Part shown: positions 10,757 through 18,983 of the stretch, one piece after another
How positions within the stretch are numbered: the stretch's first letter is position 1
Layout of the letters: each line of letters begins with the position of its first letter
NCBI RefSeq assembly: GCF_000687165.1
Contig: NZ_JMKU01000002.1
Coordinates: 1 to 64,000, forward strand
Length of the DNA: 64,000 bases
Source: Paracidovorax oryzae ATCC 19882
GTDB lineage: Bacteria; Pseudomonadota; Gammaproteobacteria; Burkholderiales; Burkholderiaceae_C
Reading direction: 5' to 3'
Translations under genes and position numbers: made by a program
The notes under the pieces: model-generated
Database searches by the model: none
Seen by the model: only the letters and a program-made list of their open reading frames with translations
What the model was told of the DNA's origin: nothing

Positions 10757-11380
10757 GTGGCACGTTATCTCGGCCCCAAGGCCAAACTCTCCCGCCGTGA
10801 AGGCACCGACCTGTTCCTGAAGAGCGCACGCCGCTCGATCGCGGACAAGGCCAAGTTCGACTCCAAGCCTGGCCAGCACGGCCGCACCTCCGGCGCCCGC
10901 ACCTCCGACTTCGGTCTGCAGCTGCGCGAGAAGCAGAAGGTCAAGCGCATGTACGGCGTGCTGGAAAAGCAGTTCCGCCGCTATTTCGAAGCCGCTGATC
11001 GCCGCAAGGGCAACACCGGCGCCAACCTGCTGTCGCTGCTCGAGTCCCGCCTGGACAACGTGGTGTACCGCATGGGCTTCGGCTCCACCCGCGCCGAGGC
11101 GCGCCAGCTGGTGTCCCACAAGGCCATCACGGTGAACGGCCAGTCCGTGAACATCGCGTCCTACCTCGTGAAGCCCGGCGACGTCGTGGCCGTGCGCGAA
11201 AAGTCCAAGAAGCAGACCCGCATCGCGGAAGCCCTGCAACTGGCACAGCAGGTCGGTATGCCTGCCTGGGTGGAAGTCAACGCCGACAAGGCCGAAGGCA
11301 TCTTCAAGAAGGCGCCTGACCGCGACGAGTTCGGTGCAGACATCAACGAATCCCTGATCGTTGAGTTGTACTCGCGCTAA
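10757..11380 (+). CDS. rpsD: 30S ribosomal protein S4
   Basis: This 207-residue S4 begins (GTG start) [20 protein letters not shown] and has the S4 RNA-binding domain near residues 97-160 ([30 protein letters not shown]). It nucleates small-subunit assembly and in Escherichia coli represses the alpha operon. The ribosome site is AAGGAAGCTCAA. Confidence 0.97.
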   Translation: MARYLGPKAKLSRREGTDLFLKSARRSIADKAKFDSKPGQHGRTSGARTSDFGLQLREKQKVKRMYGVLEKQFRRYFEAADRRKGNTGANLLSLLESRLDNVVYRMGFGSTRAEARQLVSHKAITVNGQSVNIASYLVKPGDVVAVREKSKKQTRIAEALQLAQQVGMPAWVEVNADKAEGIFKKAPDRDEFGADINESLIVELYSR

Positions 11381-11409
11381 TCCACAGCGTTCATCGATCG
11401 CAATTGTTT

Positions 11410-11437
11410 CCCGTACCGCGAGGCATCGCGGTACGGG
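11410..11437 (+). other. Perfect hairpin between rpsD and rpoA
   Basis: An 11-bp perfect stem, CCCGTACCGCG (11410-11420) and CGCGGTACGGG (11427-11437), has a 6-base loop AGGCAT. No U-run follows, so it more likely tunes mRNA processing or stability between rpsD and rpoA than terminates transcription. Confidence 0.6.
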
Positions 11438-11491
11438 TGCTTCGCCAGCCTTACCGGTGTAACGAGCTGGGGGTATTGAGAGGAAGTCTGC

Positions 11492-12484
11492 ATGCAAACC
11501 AATTTGCTGAAACCCAAGACGATCAACGTCGAGCAGCTCGGACACAACCGCGCCAAGGTCGCGCTGGAGCCCTTCGAGCGCGGTTACGGGCACACGCTCG
11601 GCAACGCCATCCGCCGCGTGCTGCTGTCGTCCATGGTGGGTTACGCAGCAACGGAAGTGACGATCGCCGGCGTGCTCCATGAGTACTCGTCCATCGACGG
11701 CGTTCAGGAAGATGTCGTGAACATCCTGCTGAACCTGAAGGGCGTCGTGTTCAAGCTCCACAACCGCGACGAAGTCACGCTGAGCCTGCGCAAGGATGGC
11801 GAGGGCGTGGTCACCGCGCGCGACATCCAGACGCCGCACGACGTGGAAATCGTCAATCCCGACCACGTGATCGCCCACCTGTCGCAAGGCGGCAAGCTGG
11901 ACATGCAGATCAAGGTGGAGAAGGGCCGCGGCTACGTGCCGGGCAACCTGCGCCGCTATGCCGACGAATCGACCAAGTCGATCGGCCGCATCGTGCTGGA
12001 TGCCTCCTTCTCGCCGGTCAAGCGTGTGAGCTACACGGTCGAGAGCGCCCGCGTCGAGCAGCGCACCGACCTGGACAAGCTGGTGGTCGAGATCGAGACG
12101 AACGGTGCGATCACCGCGGAAGACGCCGTGCGCGCCTCCGCCAAGATCCTGGTCGAACAACTGGCGGTCTTCGCACAGCTCGAGGGCGGCGAACTGGCTG
12201 CATTCGACACACCGGCCGGCCCGCGCGGCAGCGCCACGTTCGACCCGATCCTGCTGCGCCCCGTGGACGAGCTGGAACTCACCGTGCGCTCCGCCAACTG
12301 CCTGAAGGCCGAGAACATCTACTACATCGGCGACCTGATCCAGCGTACCGAGAACGAACTGCTCAAGACCCCGAACCTGGGCCGCAAGTCGCTCAACGAG
12401 ATCAAGGAAGTGCTGGCTTCGCGTGGCCTGACGCTGGGCATGAAGCTCGAGAACTGGCCCCCGGCTGGCCTCGACAAGCGCTGA
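11492..12484 (+). CDS. rpoA: DNA-directed RNA polymerase subunit alpha
   Basis: This 330-residue protein has the dimerising amino-terminal domain ([28 protein letters not shown], near residues 27-54). The carboxy-terminal domain near 250-320 carries the helix-hairpin-helix [19 protein letters not shown] that contacts UP elements and activators. Its length is typical. The ribosome site is GAGAGGAAGTCTGC. Confidence 0.98.
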   Translation: MQTNLLKPKTINVEQLGHNRAKVALEPFERGYGHTLGNAIRRVLLSSMVGYAATEVTIAGVLHEYSSIDGVQEDVVNILLNLKGVVFKLHNRDEVTLSLRKDGEGVVTARDIQTPHDVEIVNPDHVIAHLSQGGKLDMQIKVEKGRGYVPGNLRRYADESTKSIGRIVLDASFSPVKRVSYTVESARVEQRTDLDKLVVEIETNGAITAEDAVRASAKILVEQLAVFAQLEGGELAAFDTPAGPRGSATFDPILLRPVDELELTVRSANCLKAENIYYIGDLIQRTENELLKTPNLGRKSLNEIKEVLASRGLTLGMKLENWPPAGLDKR

Positions 12485-12500
12485 TCGTTCTATAATCTTC

Positions 12501-12521
12501 GGTTCCCCATTCCGGGGAACC
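12501..12521 (+). other. Hairpin between rpoA and rplQ
   Basis: A perfect 8-bp stem, GGTTCCCC (12501-12508) and GGGGAACC (12514-12521), has a 5-base loop. A TATAAT sits just upstream at 12491-12496, but no -35 at a normal spacing supports a promoter there. Confidence 0.55.
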
Positions 12522-12529
12522 AGTGCTGC

Positions 12530-12558
12530 GGGCAGTACCTGATACGGCTGCCCGTTTT
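12530..12558 (+). terminator. Attenuator-like hairpin before rplQ
   Basis: GGGCAG (12530-12535) pairs with CTGCCC (12548-12553), followed by GTTTT. The stem is short and the U-run only four bases, so partial termination between rpoA and rplQ is the most that can be suggested. Confidence 0.4.
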
Positions 12559-12582
12559 AATTGACTGATAAGGAAAAGCACC

Positions 12583-12987
12583 ATGCGCCACGGACACGGA
12601 CTCCGTAAACTGAACCGCACCAGCTCGCACCGCCTCGCGATGCTGCAGAACATGATGAACTCGCTCATCGAGCACGAGGCCATCAAGACCACCGTCCCCA
12701 AGGCCAAGGAACTGCGCCGCGTGATCGAGCCCATGATCACCCTGGCCAAGGAAGACACGGTGGCGAACCGCCGCCTGGCCTTCGATCGCCTGCGTGACCG
12801 CGACAGCGTGACCAAGCTCTTCAACGTGCTCGGCCCCCTGTTCAAGGCCCGTCCCGGTGGCTACACCCGCATCCTGAAGATGGGTTACCGCGTGGGCGAC
12901 AATGCCCCCATGGCCTTCGTCGAATTCGTCGATCGCCCGGAAGTCGCAGAAGTTTCTGAAGATTCTTCCGCAGACGCCGCAAAGTAA
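12583..12987 (+). CDS. rplQ: 50S ribosomal protein L17
   Basis: This 134-residue L17 begins [20 protein letters not shown] and contains [20 protein letters not shown]. It lies at the exit-tunnel side of the large subunit. It is the last gene of the alpha operon, with the initiator tRNA gene 19 bases further on. The ribosome site is AAGGAAAAGCACC. Confidence 0.97.
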   Translation: MRHGHGLRKLNRTSSHRLAMLQNMMNSLIEHEAIKTTVPKAKELRRVIEPMITLAKEDTVANRRLAFDRLRDRDSVTKLFNVLGPLFKARPGGYTRILKMGYRVGDNAPMAFVEFVDRPEVAEVSEDSSADAAK

Positions 12988-13006
12988 GCTATAATTCATT
13001 TCTTAC

Positions 13007-13083
<77 letters not shown>

Positions 13084-13090
13084 AACAGTA

Positions 13091-13123
13091 AAGAGCCACG
13101 ACAATGTCGTGGCTCTTTTTTTT
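13091..13123 (+). terminator. Rho-independent terminator after the tRNA
   Basis: A perfect 13-base stem begins AAGAGCCACGACA and returns as TGTCGTGGCTCTT (13091-13117), ending in a run of nine T. It terminates the tRNA and any readthrough from the alpha operon. Confidence 0.92.
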
Positions 13124-13256
13124 GTTTGGCAACTTTCTGTCGCAAGCAGGCCCGGTGGGAGCAGTCAAAAGCCTGTTGACGTTGGCCCGTGTGCTGTGCC
13201 GATGCCGCTGTTTTCATCGGGCGATGGCTCCAGCCTGGGGCAGCCGCCCCGCAGGT

Positions 13257-14549
13257 TCACCGCCATAGGCTTGAATAGCTGCGCATCGCTGACGAGCCGG
13301 TGATCTCCGCAAATATGGCCGTAAGCTGCTGGTTGTATCCCGTGTACAGGTCGTTCACCACCAGGCCGGCAGGAAATCGCAATGCGCCGATGGCTGCCTG
13401 CGGTATGGAGAACTTGCCGGTGGTGAATCCTCGCGATGCTTGCATGATGGCGATGCGGTGGTATTCGCGGCCATCGTTGATCTGCAAGTCGATCGGTGCG
13501 GATGCCCGGTAGGTCACCGTGATCTCTGCATTCGATGCCCATCGGTGCAGTTCTTCGGGGGTGGATACCTGCACTCGGAATGGTGCATGATCGAATTTTC
13601 CCAAGCCCGGTATGATTTTTCTGGTCGTGCGTTCGCCGGATTTGACAGGCTGTGACCAGTTCATATTGGGTGATGTGATGACGCTGGCATGGCGGAAGCC
13701 TTGCTGATCGGCCGAGCCGTCGCCGACGGGAATGTCATGGCGGAATCCTTGTCCGCTCACCGAGATCGAATCGATCTCCACATCGCCGGTCCCTCCCACA
13801 AACCTGAAGATAACGTCCAGGCGGCGGGGGGCAAGCGCGTAGGCAGAGGTATGCCCGCCATCGGCCTTCGTCACATCGTAGGCGGAAATGTGGCGTTCCA
13901 ACCAGGCCGCCGCCTGCCCGAACAAATCTGCCGCTCTCCTGTCGTGGCTCCAGTCGGCGTAGTCTTTCAATGCAATGGCTGAGACCAGCCCACCATTGAG
14001 GACGGCAATCCGGGTGGGTGCGGGGTATTCTTCGAGAACCACTCCCTGGTCTGTCCGGCGAGCAAAGCCCCCTTGGTTGATTGGTACGAGGTACGACGCG
14101 AAAATTTTCTGGGCGCGAAGTCTGTAGTGCGATTCCCCGGTCGCTTTGGCCAGGGCCATGTACAACTCAAGCGCCACACCTTGCGTCAGCGCCGAGACCC
14201 AGGGCGCATGCATGTGATAAGGCCACTCACCGATGTAGTCCTGCTTGAATGCGAAAAACAGGGCGCCGTTTCGTACCCGGGCAAACTGCCGAAGTTCCTT
14301 CTCACATTGCCTGGCCAGGACAAGGTCGCCTGCAACAGCAGCCTCCAGCCCCCTGACTGCGGGTTTCGTCGGCGAAAGCAACCCGGAGCCAGGAAGGCGT
14401 GGATCACAGCCCGGCTTGGCGCCGAATGCCCATTCATACTTTGGGGGCGCGCTGTTGTAGAACGCCTGAAGGCGAGGGGGGGTATCTGCCGTCGCATGCC
14501 AGGTAAAAAAGAGTGCGGCGAGAGGGATCAGTCGTTTGAGCCGGTGCAT
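13257..14549 (-). CDS. Exported D-glucuronyl C5-epimerase-like protein
   Basis: This 430-residue protein has a signal peptide (about 21 residues, hydrophobic core then ATA before DTPP). Residues about 95-220 resemble the carboxy-terminal domain of D-glucuronyl C5-epimerases: EWPYHMHAPWVSALTQGVAL, then FASYLVPINQGGF, then VVLEEYPAPTRIAVLNGGL. Such enzymes invert C5 of glucuronate residues in polysaccharides. The rest, about 230-430, is beta-rich and unassigned. Base composition looks clearly lower in GC than the flanking genes, which suggests acquisition. No polysaccharide genes are adjacent, so the substrate is unknown. The family call is moderate; catalytic function is inferred. Confidence 0.65.
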   Translation of the reverse strand: MHRLKRLIPLAALFFTWHATADTPPRLQAFYNSAPPKYEWAFGAKPGCDPRLPGSGLLSPTKPAVRGLEAAVAGDLVLARQCEKELRQFARVRNGALFFAFKQDYIGEWPYHMHAPWVSALTQGVALELYMALAKATGESHYRLRAQKIFASYLVPINQGGFARRTDQGVVLEEYPAPTRIAVLNGGLVSAIALKDYADWSHDRRAADLFGQAAAWLERHISAYDVTKADGGHTSAYALAPRRLDVIFRFVGGTGDVEIDSISVSGQGFRHDIPVGDGSADQQGFRHASVITSPNMNWSQPVKSGERTTRKIIPGLGKFDHAPFRVQVSTPEELHRWASNAEITVTYRASAPIDLQINDGREYHRIAIMQASRGFTTGKFSIPQAAIGALRFPAGLVVNDLYTGYNQQLTAIFAEITGSSAMRSYSSLWR

Positions 14550-14896
14550 TGCCAGATGCTACATCCCGGTGCTCGAGCGCTTTTGTGGCCACCTGCTGGC
14601 TGTAGACAACCGAAAGGAATGTTCGCCCCGGGTTGCTGCCCATGTTCGACTTGCCGGGGATGCCAACTCCATCACCAGCCATGGAACTGCTTGGGAGGCG
14701 GCCCTGCATGGCGTGACGGCAGGGACGGTGCTCCACCGGTAAAATGACGCGCATCTCTTGCCGCTCGGTGCATTCGACCAACGCCCATGTCGTCATGGGC
14801 GTTTTGTTTGAGCCATCTGCGTTTGCATGCCATCGCTGGACAGATGTCCGTTGGTGCATCGCATGTCTTTCTCCATTCCTGTTTCGTTCACCGCTC
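14550..14896. other. Divergent intergenic region, no gene supported
   Basis: This 347-bp region separates the epimerase-like gene (minus) from the Hsp70-like gene (plus). It holds a perfect plus-strand terminator at 14780-14808 and a TAAAAT at 14740-14745. An open frame from 14744 runs into the Hsp70-like gene but would cross the terminator and has no homology that I recognise, so it is not called. Confidence 0.5.
14780..14808 (+). terminator. Orphan Rho-independent terminator, possible small RNA end
   Basis: A perfect 10-bp stem, AACGCCCATG (14780-14789) and CATGGGCGTT (14794-14803), with loop TCGT runs into TTTTGTTT. No plus-strand gene ends just upstream. It could end a short transcript starting near 14752 (below TAAAAT at 14740) or block readthrough toward the Hsp70-like gene. 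Confidence 0.7.
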
Positions 14897-16147
14897 ATGC
14901 GCCCGCTGACCCTTGGCATCGACTTCGGCACTTCCAATTCCGCGATGGCGGTCCGGCGGGAGGGCGGGGCGGCGCAGATGGTCCCCGTGGAGCAGTCGTT
15001 CCACACGCTGCCGACGGCGATGTTCTTCAACACCGAAGAGTCCCGGACGCACGTGGGCCGGGATGCGATCGCCCAGTACCTGGCGGGCACCGAAGGGCGG
15101 CTGATGCGTTCGCTCAAGAGCCTGCTGGGCAGCGCGCTGCTGGAAGAGAAGACGGCGGTGCAGGGAACGCTGATGAGCTACCAGGACATCATCGCGCTGT
15201 TCCTGCGCACGATGGCGCAAAGTGCGCAGGCCGTGGTGGGCGGCGTTCCCGCGCATGTGGTGCTGGGGCGGCCGGTGCATTTCGTGGACGGTGATCCGGC
15301 GCGGGACGCACTGGCGGAAGGGGCGCTGCGGCGCGCGGCGGAAATGGCCGGGTTCGCGGATATTTCCTTCCAGCTCGAACCCATCGCGGCGGCGCTCGAC
15401 TACGAACAGCGCGTGGACCGGGAAACTCGCGTGCTGGTGGTGGACATCGGCGGGGGGACCTCCGATTTCACGGTGGTCCTGCTCGGGCCGGAGCGCTCCC
15501 GCCGCGCCGACCGCAGCAGCGACGTGCTCGCCACCGCAGGCGTGCACCTGGGCGGCACGGATTTCGACCAGCGGCTCAGCCGCTCGCAGGTGATGCCCCT
15601 GCTCGGCCTGGGCCACCACGGTCCATCGGGGCGCGAGGTGCCCAGCCGCATCTTCTTCGACCTTTCGACCTGGCACCTGATCCAGTGGCTGTACAGCCCC
15701 AAGGCCCTCGCGGAAGCGAAGGGGCTGAGGCCGGACTATCGCGACACCCGCCTGCACGACCGGCTGATGGTGGTGCTTTCGGAGCGGTGGGGGCATCGCC
15801 TGGCCCAGGCGGTGGAGCAGGCAAAGATCGATGTCTCGGGCAGCGGGGCTCCGGCAGCCCTGCCGCTCGGATGGGTGGAGCGGGACCTGGAGGCGGCCGT
15901 CACCCCGGTTTCGCTGGCAGACACGCTGCAGCAACCGTTGCAGGAGGTGGTGCGGTGCGCTGCGGAATGCCTTGCCGCGGCCGACCTCGGGGCCCGGGGC
16001 GTGGACGCGCTCTACCTCACGGGCGGCTCCTCTGCGCTCAAGCCTTTGCGCGATGCGCTGGCCATGGCGTTTCCCGGTGTGCCCCAGGTCGAAGGGGACC
16101 TGTTCGGCGGCGTGGCCTCCGGGCTGGCTTACACCGTCCGCTCCTGA
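14897..16147 (+). CDS. yegD: Hsp70-family protein, YegD-like
   Basis: This 416-residue protein has the actin/Hsp70 ATPase fold. Phosphate-1 motif TLGIDFGTSNSA lies at residues 5-16, phosphate-2 VLVVDIGGGTSDF near 180-192, and the adenosine motif YLTGGSSALKPL near 374-385. It lacks the substrate-binding and lid domains of DnaK, as in Escherichia coli YegD (about 450 residues). The client and role are unknown. The ATG at 14897 is chosen because the ATPase motif begins at once; upstream frame sequence crosses a terminator. It ends 9 bases before the convergent rsmI. Confidence 0.85.
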   Translation: MRPLTLGIDFGTSNSAMAVRREGGAAQMVPVEQSFHTLPTAMFFNTEESRTHVGRDAIAQYLAGTEGRLMRSLKSLLGSALLEEKTAVQGTLMSYQDIIALFLRTMAQSAQAVVGGVPAHVVLGRPVHFVDGDPARDALAEGALRRAAEMAGFADISFQLEPIAAALDYEQRVDRETRVLVVDIGGGTSDFTVVLLGPERSRRADRSSDVLATAGVHLGGTDFDQRLSRSQVMPLLGLGHHGPSGREVPSRIFFDLSTWHLIQWLYSPKALAEAKGLRPDYRDTRLHDRLMVVLSERWGHRLAQAVEQAKIDVSGSGAPAALPLGWVERDLEAAVTPVSLADTLQQPLQEVVRCAAECLAAADLGARGVDALYLTGGSSALKPLRDALAMAFPGVPQVEGDLFGGVASGLAYTVRS

Positions 16148-16156
16148 GGCGGCCGC

Positions 16157-17119
16157 TCAGCCGCCGCCCTCGGCGCCCTCCTTCTTCATGGCCAGCGCAG
16201 CGTCGTAGAGCGTGTTGCGCGGCGCTCCGCTGATCTCGGCCGCCAGGCGGACGGCGGTCTTGACGGGCAGCTCGGCCAGCAGCTGGCGCAGGATGCGCAG
16301 GCCGGAGGCGGTCGCGGGGTTGTCATCGCCCCCGGGCAGGGCCGCGGGATGCACGACGATGGCGAATTCCCCGCGCGTGCGCGAGCTTCCTTCCTCCCCC
16401 AGCCAGGCCGCCAGTGCTTGGGCGGGCAGGGTCGCGATTTCCTCGAACTGCTTGGTGATCTCCCGTGCCAGGGTGACTTGCCGGTCGCCCAGGGGGGCCA
16501 GCGCTATCGCGAGGTCGGCGATGCGGTGGGGCGCTTCCAGCAGGACGGTGCAGCGGTGTTCGGCCGCCAGGGCCTGGACGGCGGCCTGGCGCTCCGAGGC
16601 GCGCGTGGGCAGGAAGCCGGCGAAGAGAAATCCACCGGCCAGCGGCCGGTGCGAGGCCGCTCCGGCATCGAGGGCGCCGGCCACGCTGAGCGCGGCCGTC
16701 ACGCTGCTCGCACCGGGCAGCGGCAGCGCGCGCAGCCCTGCCGCCTGCACGGCGGCGACGAGCCGGGCGCCCGGGTCGCTCACGCCCGGGGTGCCGGCGT
16801 CGCTCACGTAGGCGACGCGTTCGCCGCGCTGCAGCCGCTGCACGACGGCCTGGGCCGCTTCGGCTTCGTTATGCTGGTGCACGGCCATCCATTGCGGCGA
16901 GGCCTTGTCGATGCCATAGGCGCGCAGCAGGGACTGCGTGTGGCGGGTGTCCTCGCAGGCGATGGCATCGGCCAGTTGCAGCACGTGCAGGGCGCGCAGG
17001 GTGATGTCCGCGAGGTTGCCGATCGGCGTGGCGACGACGTAGAGGGCGCCCTGCGGATAATGCTGCGCTGCGGCCGCGTCGCGCGCGGCGGACAGGGCGG
17101 AGGCGAAAGAGGCGCTCAA
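16157..17119 (-). CDS. rsmI: 16S rRNA (cytidine1402-2'-O)-methyltransferase
   Basis: This 320-residue tetrapyrrole-methylase-fold enzyme uses S-adenosylmethionine to methylate the ribose of C1402 in 16S rRNA. Signatures are LYVVATPIGNLADIT (residues 26-40), HQHNEAEAA, VSDAGTPGVSDPG and PLPGASSVTAALSVAG. The carboxy-terminal extension ends KEGAEGGG. The only start that gives a full amino terminus is TTG at 17119. That codon shares its first base with the ATG of the divergent yraN, a very tight arrangement. A later start would trim a variable region only. Confidence 0.93.
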   Translation of the reverse strand: MSASFASALSAARDAAAAQHYPQGALYVVATPIGNLADITLRALHVLQLADAIACEDTRHTQSLLRAYGIDKASPQWMAVHQHNEAEAAQAVVQRLQRGERVAYVSDAGTPGVSDPGARLVAAVQAAGLRALPLPGASSVTAALSVAGALDAGAASHRPLAGGFLFAGFLPTRASERQAAVQALAAEHRCTVLLEAPHRIADLAIALAPLGDRQVTLAREITKQFEEIATLPAQALAAWLGEEGSSRTRGEFAIVVHPAALPGGDDNPATASGLRILRQLLAELPVKTAVRLAAEISGAPRNTLYDAALAMKKEGAEGGG

Positions 17120-17526
17120 TGGGAATCCTTGAAAAAAAGACCGGTGGCACGGATGGCACCGTGCGCAAGACGACGACGCGGGCGGCGGGCATGGCCGCGG
17201 AGGACCGTGCGCTGGCCCATCTGCAGGCCGCCGGCCTGCGGCTGCTGACGCGCAATTATCGGACGCCGGGCCGTGGGGGCGGGGAGATCGACCTGATCCT
17301 GCGCGATCGCGATGGCACCGTGGTGTTCGTGGAGGTGCGCAGCCGGGCGAGCGATGCCTACGGTGGCGCGGGCGCGAGTATCGGTGCGGCCAAGCGGCGA
17401 CGGATCGTGTTCGCGGCGCGGCACTACCTGCTGCGCTGGCCGTCGCTGCCTCCGTGCCGCTTCGATGCGGTACTGGTGAGCGGCGACGCGGTGCAGTGGC
17501 TGCAGGCGGCGTTCGATGCAGGTTAG
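17119..17526 (+). CDS. yraN: UPF0102 protein YraN
   Basis: This 135-residue protein of the YraN family has the nuclease-like core GGGEIDLILRDRDGTVVFVEVRSR (near residues 53-76), with the E-x-D and E-V-R positions of the PD-(D/E)XK fold. Its biochemical role is not settled. ATG at 17119 follows AGAGGCGCTCA and gives the family's length; a start at residue 25 is possible. It is followed by diaA and dolP, the same order as in Escherichia coli, but the lpoA gene found there in front is missing. Confidence 0.9.
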   Translation: MGILEKKTGGTDGTVRKTTTRAAGMAAEDRALAHLQAAGLRLLTRNYRTPGRGGGEIDLILRDRDGTVVFVEVRSRASDAYGGAGASIGAAKRRRIVFAARHYLLRWPSLPPCRFDAVLVSGDAVQWLQAAFDAG

Positions 17527-17597
17527 CGTGGCGGCCGCATGCCGTGCCAACGCTTTGCCATCAGGGCGATAGCACCCGGGGGGTATCATCGGCATAC

Positions 17598-18200
17598 ATG
17601 CTCGAGCAACGCATCCAACAGCATTTCATCGACAGCGCGGATCTCAAGTACCAGGCCGCGCAGATCCTCAGTCAACCCATCGGGGCGGCCGTGCAGGCCA
17701 TCCTGGCGTGCGTCACCAGCGGAGCCAAGGTCCTGGCTTGCGGCAGCGGCGCGGCCTCCGCCCAGGCGCGGCAGTTCGCGGCGCTCTGCGTGGCCGGTTT
17801 CGAGCGGGAGCGGCCCGAACTGGCGGCCGTCGCGCTGGAGCCCGATGCGCTCTGGTCCGCGCCCGGCATGCCCGGCGGCGATGCGCAGGTGCTGGCGCGC
17901 CAGGTGAGGGCGCTCGGCCAGGCGGGCGACGTGCTGCTGGCGGTCGCCGATGGCAGCGCGGCCACCGATGCCGCGCTGGTCGAGGCCATCCAGTCCGCGC
18001 ACGAGCGGGACATGACCGTGATCGCCCTCATCGGGCGGGGCGGTGCCGCGCTGGCCGGGCTGCTGCGCGAGACGGACGTGCTGATCGAGGTGCCGCACGA
18101 CCGCGCGGCCCGTGTGCGCGAAGTGCATGCTCTGGTGCTGCACTGTCTGTGCGATGGGGTGGATGCCCAGTTATTTGGTGAACAGGAGATACCGCTATGA
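17598..18200 (+). CDS. diaA: SIS-domain protein, DiaA-like
   Basis: This 200-residue protein has a single SIS (sugar isomerase) domain of the GmhA/DiaA type: KVLACGSGAASAQARQFAAL near residues 44-63 and AGDVLLAVADGSAATDAALV near 112-131. In Escherichia coli DiaA is a tetramer that binds DnaA and promotes initiation of replication. The neighbouring yraN and dolP match the diaA locus, not the heptose pathway. The metal and sugar residues of GmhA are not evident. The stop overlaps the dolP start (ATGA). Confidence 0.8.
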   Translation: MLEQRIQQHFIDSADLKYQAAQILSQPIGAAVQAILACVTSGAKVLACGSGAASAQARQFAALCVAGFERERPELAAVALEPDALWSAPGMPGGDAQVLARQVRALGQAGDVLLAVADGSAATDAALVEAIQSAHERDMTVIALIGRGGAALAGLLRETDVLIEVPHDRAARVREVHALVLHCLCDGVDAQLFGEQEIPL

Positions 18201-18853
18201 CCTTGCAGACGTTGACCCGTACCACTGGCGCCGTGCTGGCCGCCGTCGCCCTGGGGACCGTGCTGTCGGCATGCGCGCCGCTGGTGATCGGCGGAGCCGC
18301 CGTGGGCACCATGATGGCCGCGGACCGGCGCACCACCGGGACCCAGGTGGAGGACGAGACCATCGAACTGCGCGCAGGCAACCGGCTGCGCGACACCTTC
18401 GGTGACCGGGTCCACGTGAACGTGACCAGCTACAACCGCCAGGTGCTGCTGACGGGCGAGGTGCCTTCGCAGCAGGACAAGGAGCGGGTGGAGCAGACGG
18501 TGCTGACCGTCGAGAACGTGCGCTCGGTGGTGAACGACCTGGCGGTGATGTCGGCCAGCACGCTCTCGCAGCGCGCCAACGACACGCTGATCACGGGCAA
18601 GGTGCGCGCCAGCCTGGTGGACGCCAAGGACATCTTCGCGACCGCCTTCAAGGTGGTGACGGAGCGCAACACCGTCTATCTGATGGGCCGCGTGACGCAG
18701 CGTGAGGCGGACCGCGCCACGGAGATCGCGCGCGGCGTGAACGACGTGCGCAAGGTGGTGCGCGTGTTCGAGATCGTCTCGGAACAGGAGCTGGCGCGCG
18801 GCTTCTCGCAGCAGCCCCAGGGCCCTGCGCCGGTCACCACGGATAGCAAGTAA
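18197..18853 (+). CDS. dolP: Outer-membrane lipoprotein with two BON domains (DolP/YraP)
   Basis: This 218-residue lipoprotein has the lipobox LSAC with cysteine 26 after a short signal, then two BON domains (about residues 55-122 and 130-198). The second contains RNTVYLMGRVTQREADRATEIAR. In enterobacteria DolP sits at the inner face of the outer membrane and supports envelope integrity. It overlaps diaA by 4 bp, so translation is probably coupled. The carboxy-terminal QQPQGPAP tail is low-complexity. Confidence 0.9.
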   Translation: MTLQTLTRTTGAVLAAVALGTVLSACAPLVIGGAAVGTMMAADRRTTGTQVEDETIELRAGNRLRDTFGDRVHVNVTSYNRQVLLTGEVPSQQDKERVEQTVLTVENVRSVVNDLAVMSASTLSQRANDTLITGKVRASLVDAKDIFATAFKVVTERNTVYLMGRVTQREADRATEIARGVNDVRKVVRVFEIVSEQELARGFSQQPQGPAPVTTDSK

Positions 18854-18856
18854 GAG

Positions 18857-18943
18857 GCCCCCCGACTCTGGCGGGGGGACTAGACGCCAGCGGCCCGGCG
18901 AAGCCGGTTCCACGGCGTCTGCTGGTGTGGCCTGCTCCGCGGC
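18857..18943 (+). repeat. Dispersed intergenic repeat, copy B
   Basis: Immediately after dolP comes CCCCCCGACTCTGGCGGGGGG, then CCGGCGAAGCCGGTTCCACGG, then GGCCTGCTCCGCGGCC. The last two blocks also occur at 45570-45618 in the same order and spacing. Each block is an imperfect inverted repeat, so the RNA would fold into consecutive short hairpins. Confidence 0.75.
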
Positions 18944-18983
18944 CTTCTGACGGGTGAGGCCGCGGCGGTTTCTTGCGCCGCAC

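Noticed and set aside
12471-12496. Promoter before rplQ from TATAAT at 12491
   Set aside because: The only -35-like hexamer (TCGACA) is 14 bases away, which is too close; hairpins there look like processing or attenuation sites.
14744-14896. Amino-terminal extension of the Hsp70-like protein
   Set aside because: It would cross a perfect terminator hairpin and adds residues unlike the family; the ATPase motif starts right after the ATG at 14897.
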